64,000 nt of DNA, taken from assembly GCA_030340625.1 (NCBI GenBank), contig JAOPHQ010001997.1, positions 248,001 to 312,000 on the forward strand, read 5' to 3'. A program made the translations under genes and the position numbers. This stretch comes from Merluccius polli (lineage: Eukaryota > Chordata > Actinopteri > Gadiformes > Merlucciidae). Under the pieces are notes generated by a model. The model made no database searches. It was given only the letters and a program-made list of their open reading frames with translations, and was not told the DNA's origin. This document shows, in pieces, positions 24,701 through 35,189 of this stretch (the first letter of the stretch is position 1; every line of letters begins with the position of its first letter).

Positions 24701-27700
24701 AGTGTTAACGAGATGTTTTGTATATTATTATAACTTATATTCTAGTATTATGTATATTATGTGTATTGTAATACATGTTATTAGTGAACCTACAGAGATG
24801 TTTTGTATATTATTATAACTTATTTTCTAGTATTATGTATATTGTGTTGTGTGTAATACATGTTATTAGTGAACCTACAAAGATGTTTTGGAGGCTTTGA
24901 CCACTAGCAGCAGCCTCAGAAGACCCTCCTCTGAAGCAGAGTATTTCTTCAGGTCAAACACGTCCAGCTCCTCTTCTGATGACAGTAAGATGAAGACCAG
25001 AGCTGACCACTGAGCAGGGGAGAGAGACTCTGTGGAGAGACTTCCTGATGTCAGGTACTGTTGGATCTCCTCCACTAGAGAACGGTCATTCAGCTCATTC
25101 AGACAGTGGAACAGATTGATGCTTCTCTCTGGAGAGAGATCTCCACTTATCTTCTCCTTAATGTAAGACACTGTTTTCTGATTGGTCCGTGAGCTACATC
25201 CTGTCCGTCCCAGCAGACCTCGTAGGAGAATCTGATTGGTCTCCAGAGAAAGGCCCAGGAGGAAACGGAGGAACAAGTCCAGGTGTCCGTTCTCACTCTG
25301 TAAGGCCTTGTCCACAGCACCCTGGCAGAGGAGGGAGACCTTGGGTTTCTTTCTAAACAGATTAGACCTCATGGATCGTGGTTGTTCTTGTGAGAGCAGA
25401 TTGACACCAGTGTTGATGAAGGACAGAAAGACATGAAGGGCAGCTAGAAACTCCTGGATGCTCAGATGGACAAAGCAGAACACCTTGTCCTGGTACAGCC
25501 CACACTCCTCTTTAAAGATCTGGGTGAACACTCCTGAGTACACTGAGGCGGCTCTGATATCGATGCCACACTCTGCCAGGTCTGCCTCGTAGAAGATCAG
25601 GTTGCCTTTCTCCAGCTGGTTAAAAGCCAGTTTTCCCAGTGAAACAATGATCTTCCTGCTCTCTGAACTCCACTGTGGATCTGTTTCAGCTCTCCCATAA
25701 TACTTCCTGTCCGCCTGTATGGACTGAACCTTCAGAAAGTGGCTGTACATCTGAGTCACGGTCTTGGGTATCTCTTCTCCTCTCTGGGATGTTTTGTAGA
25801 AGTCCTCCAGAACTGTAGCAGTGATCCAACAGAAGACTGGGATGTGACACATGATGTGGAGGCTTCTTGATGTCTCGACGTGGGAGATGATTTTCCTGGC
25901 CAGCGTCTCATCACTGAATCTCTTCCTGAAATACTCCTCCTTCTGTGGGTCAGTGAACCCTCTCACCTCTGTCACCATGCCAACACACTCAGCAGGGATC
26001 TGATTGGCTGCCGCAGGGCGTGTGGTTATCCAGATGTGAGCGGAGGGAAGCAGGTTGCCCCTGATGAGGTTTGTCAGCAGCACGTCCACTGAGGTCGACT
26101 CTGTCACATCAGTACAGATCTGGTTGTTCTGGAAGTCCAGAGGAAGTCGACACTCATCCAGACCATCCAAGATGAAGACAACTTGGAACCGGTCGTATCT
26201 GCAGATTCCTGCTTCTTTGGTCTCAATAAAGAAGTGATGAAGAAGTTCCACCAAGCTAAACTCTTTCCCTTTCAGTAAATTCAGCTCTCTGAAAGTGAAG
26301 GGAAATGTGAAGTGTATGTTGTGGTTGGCTTTGCCTTCAGCCCAGTCAAGAGTGAACTTGTGTGTTAAGACGGTTTTACCAATGCCGGCCACTCCAGTTG
26401 TCATTATTGTTCTGAGTGGTTGATCTTGTCCAGGTAAGGGTTTAAAGATGTCTTCACATTTGATTGGTGTTTCCTCCATGGCTGGTTTCCTGGAAGCTGT
26501 TTCAATCATTCTGACCTCATGTTCCTTGTTGACGTCTCCACTGTCTCTCTCTGTGATGTAGAGCTCTGTGTAGAAGTCATTCAGATCTGTTGGCTGTCCT
26601 GCTTTAGCGATTCCCTCAAACACACACCTGAACTTCTCCTTCAGATGAGACCTGAGTTTATGTAGGCACTCGACAGCAACAGTTTCTAAATGAGAAAACA
26701 AACAGAAGACATCAGTTAATGGATGGCGCTGTCAAATGTCTATATTTCCTGTTAAATTATATTTATTGGTTCATTACTTGTGGTTGGAGAAGCTGGTGAT
26801 GACTAGGACATTATGCATGTTATGGATAACATATTTCAGGGTTATTGTAATATTTCCTCAGCGATATGATTGGTGTAATAACAGTAGTAGTAAGATTCTA
26901 GTAGTGCTAGTGCAAGTGATATCACCATAGCAAGTGACTTGCTATGGTGATATAACAAGATAATGTTGCATCTCTTTTACTGAGTTATTCTGCTGTTGAT
27001 CTACAGTACACTGTTTAATATTCTTTAAAGGGGAACTTGGCAACTCTAGCCATTTCTTCGCTGGTTTTCACTTTTGTGGTCGCATGTTTTCTCAACGCGC
27101 TCCCCCTACAGGTCTGGGACGTATATTACACAACACTGTCGTAAAAAAACTCACTTGCGGCACCCTCCTCCCCCTTTCTACCGCTGCTCATGTGCATTTG
27201 TTGCCGGGTTTTTTCGTGTGGCGCGATGTCTACCGAGGTGTGTAATACATTATACACTGTATCACAGAACATTGACATGTATAGCCGGCGTGATTAACCG
27301 TTATTGAGGGGGGCGTGTGTGTTTATGTTGAATTGCCGTAAAGCAGTTTGTGTTTCTCGCTCGTTCTCGCTTCTCGCGATACTTCCCATTTCCAATTTAC
27401 CGGGACGGTAGTCCCAAAGTTGCAAGGCTGGTTTTCCACCTGGGGGCACTGGGGGGAGCGGGGATAGTCACCAATAACACCGGAACAGACCATTTAACCA
27501 TCCAAATGATTTCCAGACGGGTTTATTAAGTTGAAAAAGTTGCCAAGTGCCCCTTTAACCTGATAGACCCACAATAACCCTACATATCTGGACCAAACCA
27601 TTTAACCTGATACCCGCACAATAACCCTACATATCTGGATCAAACCATTTAACCTGATACCCCCACAATAACCTACATATCTGGATTAAACCATTTAACC

Positions 27701-30700
27701 TGATACCCCCACAATAACCTACATATCTGGATTAAACCATTTAACCTGATATCCCCACAATAACTGTATGTGAAGGGTGTGTGTGGAGTGTGTGTGGTTG
27801 ATAGCTGGTTTACGGCCTCATTTATAAAGGTCTCTGCGCACGAAAATGTTGCGGAAACAGGGATGAAATGTGCGTACGCATCTTTCACCGCCAACGTCGT
27901 GATTTATAGAAAAAAACCTTGCGGAAAAGAGTGCGCAGTTCTACGCATCCTTTTACCCTGGAGTAAAGCTCCCGCAAATTTTTTCAAACAGTGAACTCCG
28001 GAGAGGACCACAGGAAGAAGGTGGCGGTAATGCACTATGTGTTTGCAAACCGCCAATAACGCCAAAAGAAGAAGAAGATGCTGTAACCCCCGGAGCTCAT
28101 TGCGGACCCAACACATATTGCGCACCACATATGAGTTATTTATTCATTTATATATTTATTTTATGAAAAGCACCCATTATGAAATATGAATTAAAGCAAA
28201 ATTATGTTCAACACACTACAGCCCTTTCAAATCACAATCCTCGGCCAGACCAACTGTATCACTTAAACATTTAAATAATGAGCTTGATAAATAAGCCACA
28301 AAATAGACTTGCGTTGGTCTACTTAATTTAGAAGCACTTCGATCTCCGAATCCGAAAAACGCGCTCTCTTTTTAAAAGGCGCATCCATTTTTCTGTCTAA
28401 TGATTGGTCAGAAAAGGCTCCTTCCTACTTATAAATATTAAGTGATTAATTAGCATTGACCTTTTAAGGACTATTAAGGGATGGACTTGGGAGGAGCAGA
28501 GCGCTCGTGCACGCACGCCAAATTAGACGCACGTTGGTATTTATAACAAGAAGAGTGCGTACAGGTGTGCGCAGCAAGGTTTTATAAATCAGAATGTTTT
28601 TGTGCGTACGCACATTCTGAGGTTTGGGCGTACGCAATGTTCTAGGGAGGGTTTCACGCAGAGTTTTATAAATGAGGCCCCTGGCCTGAGTCAGACTGAT
28701 TAGACTCTGGCTGGGTGGGGCTGCACACCTGTGGTGCAGAGAAATCATGGCACCCAGGATAAACCAGCTATCACCACACACACCCGCGGAGGAGCCACTG
28801 TCATGGCAGCTTAAACATCAGCTCGGCGAATATCTCACCAGCCTTTATCTCCAATAAACATCTTGCAACTAACATCTACCCGTGTCCTGTGTCGGAGGGC
28901 CCCAAGAAAAGCCACTTAGGTGGCGTGTGGTGAGGACTAACCCTGCCACACTGTACTTATCTGGATCAAACCATTTAACCTGATACCCCCACAATAACCC
29001 CCCCCCAAAAAAAGTTGATCTATGATCTAATTCAGTTCAGTTCACACTTTTCAGGAATGTGGACAGTGTGCATCTTCTGAGTATCTTCTGTCTTCAAAAT
29101 AGAAGTTTCCTCTGGTTTCAAAATAAGAGTCTCTTACTGGTCTGTTTTCAAAATAAGAGTCTCTTACCAGCCCACAGTGTGTCGGCCAGTTCCTCCTGGT
29201 TCATCTCCATCAGGCAGAGCTTTGTGATGTCTACCACTCCCTCTATGGCGCGCCTCCTCTGCTCCTCCTTCTTACCATCCTCCTCCTCCCACTGACTCTC
29301 TGAGCATTGTGGGTAATCTGGGAAGAGACCCCTCCAGAGCTTCTTCAGCTCCTTGTCTAGAAAAACGTGTGCGTTCTCCTCAGCCCTCTGGAACAGAACA
29401 AACATTAATGAGAACTTGACTCTGAACTCACTGAGGACATCAGAAGCATCTGTCCTAGACTCACGTCCCGCTGGTCTAAAGAGGGAAGCCTGGAGACCAT
29501 TAGCACCACAAGAGATGCTTTTTAATGTTCATGTAGAGCTAGAGCCAAATGTCTTGTTGGACATTTACACACCTTGATCAGCTCTGTTAGATGCTGCTGT
29601 ACAGACTGAGCACTGGTAACCTTTGACCTCTGCTGGTTTCGTCTGTGGAACACACACACACATTCATATAAATAGGGTTGTTTTCATCATCTGTTTGAAA
29701 CTCCTACCTCTCCTCTCTGGAGGGGCGTCCATCTTTAACTACAGGAGGATAATGCATAGACCAGTCACTCTTCATGGAGACACAGCTGGGTACAAGGGAG
29801 TCTGCTCTCTCCTGCTGGACACTTCTAGAAAAACAAGAACCAGGACTTATGGATCAGGACTCGAAATTTTGCTTCGGGTCACATATGCTCCTGAAATGTT
29901 ATCTGTTCGACCTCGAAATATAAATGGGTGCATTTGTACAAGTGCAAATAATTGTTCTGGTGTGTGGAGTGTGTGTGGGTGACAGCTGGTTTACAGCCTC
30001 CCCTGGCCTGAGTCAGACTGATTGGACTCTGGCTGGGTGGGGCTGCACACCTGTGGTGCAGAGCAAACATGGCACCCAGGATAAACCAGCTATCAGCCTC
30101 TGTCATGGCAGCATATACCATCTGCTCGGCATTTACCATCATGCCATCTCCAATAAATGCATCTTCAAAGCAACATCTACCTGTGTTGGAGGGGCCCATC
30201 AAAAGCCACTAAGGTGGCATGTGGCAGGGGTAAACTGCCACATGGTGAACCTTTTTTTTATTATATATTTTTTTCCAGTCGATTGTCCTTTTCTCTGTAC
30301 ATTTGCTAGTTAGTACACTTAGGTTATGAGAGCCCTTTGAAATACTTAATATTACATTTTTATAATTAAATCCTATTTTAAATTAGGCTAAAACGCATTT
30401 TGTGACGTGCATTGCAGTCGGCTCTCCTCTAGCGACTGTGTCCCTCATCACACCAGTTGAACTGTTAGGTGAATGTGTCCCTCATCACACCAGTTGAACT
30501 GTTAGGTGAATGTGTTCCTCATCACACCAGTTGATCTGTTAGGTGAATGTGTTCCTCATCACACCAGTTGACCTGTTAGGTGAATGTGTTCCTCATCACA
30601 CCAGTTGAACTGTTAGGTGAATGTGTTCCTCATCACACCAGTTGACCTGTTAGGTGAATGTGTTCCTCATCACACCAGTGAAATTGTTGTTGGGGGACAA

Positions 30701-32273
30701 AACAGTTATGAGTTGTCTAGCTTTGGATGTTAAACCTAAATAATCATCTGAAATAAATCATCTTCTGTAAAGACATTAAAACAATGAAAGCGGTTCTTTA
30801 GATTTTATCGATCTGCTTACTGATTACTGTGGGCAAGTTAGCTGCCGTTCGCTCAAACTCAGTCTAAGAAGTAAACAATTAAATATAATCGGGACCGTGG
30901 ATTCTCTACTGTGAAACGGACTGAAATCATTGACACTTCAATGATGCGCCTCCAGAGCGACAAGAACAGGGTCAGCTGAGCGCCGCCAGCCAGTGTGTGC
31001 GCAGCGTAAAGAGTTACTTCAAGCAGCGGGAGCATGTGGCGCCGCCAAGGGGTGGCCAGGGGGGGCCACTGCCACCCTGATACAATCGCTGGCCCCCCTC
31101 ACGAGTCGCATATGCATAATACATGGTGTTTTTAAATTTGAGTAGGCTTTTGCTTTGTTCCATACAATCAATGTACTCCTTTAAATTAAATCTGTATATT
31201 TGTCTTTGAAAGGAAAAGACAACTAGCCTATTTGAAGAACAATGAATCGCAGAACACTTGAAGGCTGTATACAGATACATAACATTAAAACGGGATTGTT
31301 GTGGAACTCAAAATGTGAACTGTACCGGTGTTAGTCTATGCACATCAGATACTTAGTTACATTATCTGTAAAATAAGAAACCAAAGTATATGAGTATGCG
31401 ATTCCTTAAACGTCATATTGACACAGTTTTCAACTTCCATATACTACAACAGCATAATATATTCCTGAAATTCACTTATGGCTTTTGGTTTTGGTGCCAC
31501 CCCAAGATTTCCAGTGGCCCATCTGGCCACCGCTATGAACACATTCTGGTGGAGCCTCGTGAGCTCCTTCATTGTTCTATGTTACTTATAAACCGTACTG
31601 TTATGTCATTTATTTTATCAATAAAATATTTGGTGGGTGCTCCTTTGCTGGTGCTCCTAACTTTTTGAAGTTGGGAGCACCAGTACTACCAAGTAAAAAA
31701 AAGTTATTTTCGAGCCCTGTGGATGTTGGATAGATGCTCTATCTTTATAATCTCTGATAAATCCTTACCTCTTTTCAATAGACGGTTTTCCATCTTTGAA
31801 GCAAACACGTAAACCCATAGGGCAGTCACTCTTCATGGAGACACAGCTGGGTACAGGGGAGTCTGCTCTCTCCTGCTGGACGCTTCTAGAAAAACAAGAA
31901 CCAGGATGTATGGATGTTCAATAGATGCTGTATCTTTATAATCTCTGATAAATCCTTACCTCTTCTCAATAGACGGATTTCCATCTTTAAAGTCAACAGG
32001 TAAATCCATAGAGTGGTCACTCTTCATGGAGACACAGCTGGGTACAGGGGAGTCTGCTCTCTCCTGCTGCTCTGGGCTTCAACACAACACACACACAGCT
32101 TGTACTCAGACTAATGATGGTGTCATGATATATCACTGCTGAGCTCTGAGATGGACAACAGCCACAGACAGTCAGATATCCTCTTCTTACCTCTTAGCTC
32201 TGCTGTGGCGGCCATGTTCCCCAGACAGAGTGGTTTTAGAGGGAGGACCCCCCTCCTCTCTCTCCTCATCCAT
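11723..32273 (-). CDS. NLRC3-like NLR receptor, copy A: FISNA-NACHT-LRR-B30.2, intact
   Basis: Seen: twelve − strand exons joining in phase to 3,651 nt (1,216 aa plus stop): 32191–32273 (start MDEEREEGGPPSKTT), 31960–32076, 31769–31885, 29708–29824, 29573–29642, 29168–29387, 24879–26685, 22462–22635, 18854–19027, 18530–18706, 18306–18352 and 11723–12270. Residues about 28–145 are three 39-residue exon repeats around PSCVSMKSD. The 1.8-kb exon holds FISNA (KEKFRCVFEGIAKAGQPTDL) and NACHT, with Walker A GVAGIGKT near residues 339–346 and Walker B ILDGLDE near 413–419. Three exons each encode one LRR (ELDLS core). The last exon is PRY-SPRY (YWEVERRG, WSLH-like and YLDRPAGSLSFY motifs). Known: this layout is the expanded teleost NLR-C family of cytosolic innate sensors; no ligand can be inferred. 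No PYD or CARD is visible. I find no stop or frameshift. Confidence 0.9.
12700..12782. repeat. (ATC)n microsatellite
   Basis: About 27 uninterrupted TCA/ATC triplets in the last large intron of NLR copy A. Confidence 0.97.
12783..14044. other. AT-rich intron sequence without a gene
   Basis: Dominated by degenerate TAATAAT/ATTATAAT runs (13130–13760). Around 13560–13590 a short segment containing TTTATAATAGTAAATAGGCC is duplicated in tandem. No ORF or transposon ends recognised. Not present in copy B. Confidence 0.6.
14045..14166. repeat. (AC)n and (ATT)n microsatellites
   Basis: Uninterrupted (AC)n at about 14045–14084 and (ATT)n at about 14126–14166, separated by 41 bp. Confidence 0.95.
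14600..17445 (+). mobile_element. Palindrome-bounded repeat unit carrying a small multi-exon gene
   Basis: Both edges are packed with ACTGTAA/TTACAGT motifs. The left edge (14608–14790) includes TGTAAATTTACAGTGAAA; the right edge (17160–17445) includes the 16-nt palindrome ACTGTAAATTTACAGT. Between them lies a spliced gene on the + strand (15384–16733). The unit sits in the NLR copy A intron between the B30.2 exon and the 18306–18352 exon and is absent at the matching place in copy B. Precise ends, TSD and superfamily could not be fixed. Confidence 0.5.
15384..16733 (+). CDS. Small multi-exon gene inside the repeat unit, function unknown (148 aa)
   Basis: Seen: four coding exons with canonical splice sites and matching phases: 15384–15431 (ATG), 15597–15666, 16104–16269 and 16571–16733 (TGA), making 148 aa. 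A candidate non-coding first exon ends at 15016 (ACTGA|GTAAGT) and the coding exon follows an acceptor at 15378. AATAAA lies at 16981. The product has a mixed N-terminal part, a hydrophobic middle (SFVLGLAVLFSSFYNF) and a basic C-terminus with KKSGKMVQKKSTSVNPHVS, then LIKKISDFKWDFV. Inference: the C-terminal pattern (INPERGTK, SVNPHVSTLI, DF.W) reminds me of the C-terminal part of multicopy teleost proteins annotated SAMD3-like, but I could not check this. It lies antisense inside an NLR intron. It could also be a decaying fragment of a longer gene. Confidence 0.5.
17452..17476. repeat. (AC)n microsatellite
   Basis: Short AC run at the right edge of the palindrome-bounded unit. A similar run is at 16739–16762, just after the small gene's stop. 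Confidence 0.9.
18147..18243. repeat. Short tandem repeat, unit about 18 bp (ATGATTCTTCATCAAA)
   Basis: About five imperfect copies of AAATGATTCTTCATCAAA. Three copies stand at the matching place in copy B (52866–52940), so array length has changed since the duplication. Confidence 0.85.
18709..18740. repeat. (AC)n abutting the acceptor of an LRR exon, copy A
   Basis: A 32-bp AC run directly next to the exon at 18530–18706. Read on the gene's strand it is (TG)n followed by TAG, so it replaces the usual polypyrimidine tract. Copy B has 39 bp at 53387–53425. Confidence 0.95.
19444..20236. mobile_element. Nested Harbinger-like TIR element (TTA target duplication)
   Basis: Ends AGGCCGCGGTATACTCGCCG and its inverse, flanked by TTA at 19441–19443 and 20237–20239. 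GC-rich, no transposase ORF. A partial copy of its right end recurs at about 21033–21092, so part of a second copy lies in the same nest. Confidence 0.65.
20290..20696. mobile_element. Nested short TIR element
   Basis: Inverted ends built on CCGGTGTCRTGCCAAAAAGT plus GATTGTCTGCCAGAA. About 0.4 kb, non-coding. The 20697–21520 remainder of the nest is GC-rich with poly-G tracts (21005, 21128) and shows no gene that I recognise. Confidence 0.6.
22011..22080. repeat. Perfect 70-bp palindrome
   Basis: 35-nt arms with no spacer, centred at 22045/22046 (GAATA|TATTC). It is embedded in a run of about 40-bp repeats (21965–22160) containing CTGTCATTAACAAACT, one of which is inverted to create the palindrome. 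Confidence 0.95.
22993..23660 (-). pseudogene. HARBI1-like (PIF/Harbinger) transposase relic
   Basis: On the − strand 23561–23648 encodes GVVGATDGTHIKIIAPSKDE followed by FVNRK, the Harbinger catalytic-Asp block. Downstream (about 23090–23205) comes MKRRFHVLQGEIRLSPERAS with CAILHN, the usual C-terminal region. Order and strand fit a single transposase, but the part between is missing or out of frame and no full ORF remains. It lies in the intron between the NACHT and first LRR exons of copy A; copy B lacks it. Confidence 0.75.
23921..24315. repeat. 66-bp repeats, three direct and two inverted
   Basis: A unit of about 66 bp (GGTTAAGCTTAATTAATATA...GTATGGGGGACC...AATAAAGTT) appears in three direct copies at 23921–24104. 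Two inverted partial copies follow at about 24197–24250 and 24268–24315, so the region can fold into long hairpins. 24316–24870 is AT-rich with a TTATTATAAAGTGTTAAC motif and no gene. Confidence 0.8.
27556..27765. repeat. About 45-bp minisatellite in an NLR intron, copy A
   Basis: About five copies of a unit around CCACAATAACCCTACATATC plus TGGATCAAACCATTTAACCT. One further copy lies beyond the LTR insertion at 28956–29000. The same array is in copy B (57905–58110, with more copies at about 58583–58650). 26686–27555 is otherwise intron without a recognised gene. Confidence 0.9.
27769..28950 (+). mobile_element. Solo LTR with a TIR element nested inside
   Basis: Starts TGTGAAGGG and ends CTGCCACA, flanked by CTGTA on both sides (27764–27768 and 28951–28955). 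The LTR belongs to the same family as 29963–30242 and 40293–41648. It is split at 27814–28680 by an element with ends GGCCTCATTTATAAA and TTTATAAATGAGGCC, no transposase, and GTGCGTACGCAC motifs near one end. Confidence 0.8.
29963..30242 (+). mobile_element. Solo LTR, NLR copy A intron
   Basis: TGTGGAGTG...CTGCCACA with TGGTG duplicated at 29958–29962 and 30243–30247. No internal region. The same insertion with the same left flank is present in copy B (63508), so it predates the locus duplication. Confidence 0.85.
30437..30683. repeat. 37-bp minisatellite, about 6.6 copies
   Basis: Unit TGTGTTCCTCATCACACCAG followed by TTGACCTGTTAGGTGAA, nearly identical copies in tandem within an NLR copy A intron. 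Contiguous, without unique spacers. Confidence 0.95.
31049..31533. mobile_element. Short TIR element in an NLR intron
   Basis: Inverted ends GGTGGCCAG...GGGCCACTG and CAGTGGCCC...CTGGCCACC. No transposase. Edges approximate. 31534–31768 shows only ordinary intron sequence. Confidence 0.4.
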
Positions 32274-34590
32274 AGTAGACTGGAGACCTGGACACAAACA
32301 CAACTACATATTGTTTCTAAGGTCATTCAGCGCTTGTTTCTTCACTGCTTTTATAAAACCTCCTTATTGCCGGTCACAGGGGGCTGTTGTCTGTCTGTTA
32401 ACTTCAGATTCATAGACCCTCTCATTCTCAAGGGGAGGATGTGGAGATGCCGCCCAGACATTTCTAATAACTAATAACTATTTATCATTCCACACACTAC
32501 GTCTCTAAGGGCTTCAAATGTGATCAAGATCAAGTTCACCATGCGGATATCATACCTACTGTTCCCTGTGCTGGTTAAGATATATTTTTTGAGAGATTTT
32601 AACTAGGCTACAGTTCAAACATTTACATAACCTATTTAATAAAGTTTTTAGCTGTACGTCTTCACAGAAAAATAGCAATCAACCTGTTGATATGATATAT
32701 AAGTGATACATATTTATGATATATCACGGATCAGAGTTGACTACAGTACCTTTGTCTTCTTCCTGCTGTAATAAAGTGTGCAACACCAAACCGTGCGACT
32801 CAGTAACAAGGAAGGTATGATGTTGTGAACCAACTAGTTTGTCCAGTTCCCCTCCCAGTTTATACTCCTCCCAAATAACATCTTATAGGATCACTTTATT
32901 AAAATATGAACGATAGACAGAGAGCTCTGATGCCTAAAAGCTCAGACAAAGCTCAGACAAAGAGACACTTGATAATTCAAACAGCATGTAGAGACACTCA
33001 GTCACTGATGCAAACCTCACTTTACAGTGGAACCATCAGCAACATAAATATCATGCTATCAATAAAGAGACAAATAAACATAATGAATAGAAAACCATGA
33101 AGTAGAAAATGCCTCCTCTACTCTGTTTCTAGTGGATCAGTGAGACCTCAGGAAGGGCAAATCTTCACCAGACGTTTTCCTCCTCATACCAATGCTGTTG
33201 CTGCTACACCTCCATGGAGAAACCGCCTCCAGCTGTCTGAGCTCTGTCTGCTCACACACTACTAACACCTCCATGGAGGATCCTCCATCCTTTAAAAACA
33301 AATTAGTTCATATGAACACTCAATGCGTCGATGTGAACATAATATAAATCCATAGAATCAATACAATGGATGATTTCTCTTCTCAGAAGAGCAATCAGAG
33401 TACCGGCCAAGTGACAAAGTGTCTTTTGAATCACAGGCCAATTAGTATCTGTGGTGACGTGATGCCTACAGCGTTCACTCTGCACAACACACACACCTTG
33501 ATTTGGCCTAGACTGAGGTATTGGTGTGGATGTGGTCGGGTTGGATTCTTAACGTGTCTCTATAAATAATCCACAACAGAGCCTCATTCTCCACCGATTG
33601 TCCTCACTCCACTCAGCTAAGAAGTAAATAAAGTACTGTATTTCTTAATGTAAAGTATTTTGTACAGAAATGATAAACCAGCTCCCTAGCTACTTCATTC
33701 TAGTATGAACACAATTTAATATGTCATTTAGAAAGATAATAGGACATCAACCTGTAACATTAGTGTTTACGGGCCTATGGTAACTAAACGCACTGATGGT
33801 AACTATAGCGCCTATGGTAACTGTTGTGAAAAGCAGTTTCTCTTCAAACTCTTACTCACACACGTTCTTTAATGAAGCGATAGAAGATTTACTTTACTCA
33901 ATAATCAGTTTTATTCTCTTAACACCAGTAGAATGTGCAACGTTTTACAGAGCTCTAGGTCCAACTATGTTTCCCTGACCAACAACAAAGTGTGTGTCAG
34001 TTCACAAAGTCTGCACACCAACTATCCCTGACCCAGGAAGTTATATACACATTAGTGAAAACGTCATAACAAGGGCTTCTCATCCGGCTGTTGACGTCTT
34101 CCCCCCTCGTCCTTGTGGTATCTGACTCCAGCGCCAGATTGTCGCCTCCAGGTATTATCTAAAAAGATTCTTTACATGTACAGCGACCAGCCTGCCTGTT
34201 CTTTGCTATAATCTGACCTCACACTATGTACTCTGCACATGTCACCAACAACGTACTCACTCTGATCATGAGGAGTTGCTTTTATGATTATATGCCTCTG
34301 CTTATATCTCATGATTCTGTACCCTAATTATTGGTCATATGATAGATATAAAATATAACCATACATTCATAACTATAGTGCCTATGGTAACTATAGCGCC
34401 TATATGGCTATACAAATAAAACTGACTTGACGTGACTATAATGGTTATGTTTCTATAATAGACAGGGTTATTTTCTTCATTCATTTATCTTACATGATTC
34501 ATCTTGTTGGGATGGATTCTTGTTGAGTTAGTTACTTCCTTCTTCATATTGTTACACCTTCACAGGCAGGTATTCAGAAAGCTGCCAATG
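32274..34590. other. NLR 5' flank and intergenic spacer
   Basis: 32274–32870 holds the candidate TATA box and 5' non-coding exon. 32871–34590 has no exon, transposase or repeat that I can support; only short ORFs with no recognisable product occur. Confidence 0.5.
32859..32864 (-). promoter_or_regulatory. Candidate TATA box of NLR copy A
   Basis: TATAAA on the − strand within GGAGTATAAACTGGGAGG. About 110 nt downstream a splice donor (CAAAG|GTACTG, exon end 32750) could close a 5' non-coding exon. A matching acceptor (GTGTCCAG|GTCTCC, near 32287) sits just before the ATG exon. Spacing is sensible but untested. Confidence 0.45.
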
Positions 34591-34599
34591 CAAGGTGCG

Positions 34600-34637
34600 C
34601 ACACTCACACACACACTCACACACACACACATATACC

Positions 34638-34694
<57 letters not shown>
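34600..34694. repeat. (AC)n plus (ATT)n microsatellites
   Basis: An AC-rich tract at about 34599–34631, followed by about 18 ATT triplets at 34640–34694. Confidence 0.95.
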
Positions 34695-34698
<4 letters not shown>

Positions 34699-35150
34699 TT
34701 TAACATAAAGACACTAGGACACTATCCCTGAGCACACACACACACAGTCTATGACGATCATTTTCGTAATTTTTTATTAAAATCAGAAAAGTGTACAAAC
34801 ATTATAACATGATGTCATTCATTACTCAGGAGCATAAACTTAAATAATAGATTATAGATTATTATTTGATCATAATGGATCATTTAATCATTTTCTATGA
34901 CTGCAGATGTTGATGATTTTATTGCATTAAAGGTTATAAAAAGTATTGAGCAGGAAGCAGATATTGAACAGTATATAATGTAATGTAATAAGTTAGAATG
35001 GGTTATGTTCCTATAATAATAGGCAGGGTTATTTTCTTCATTCATTTCTCTTCAATCATTAATCTTGTTGACTTGGCTTCTTGTTTTTTCGTTCTTCATC
35101 TTGCTACACCCTTACAGGCAGGTATTCAGAAAGGTGCCAAGGCAAGGTGT

Positions 35151-35189
<39 letters not shown>

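Noticed and set aside
30437..30683. 37-bp repeats as a CRISPR array
   Set aside because: No spacers between units; ordinary minisatellite.
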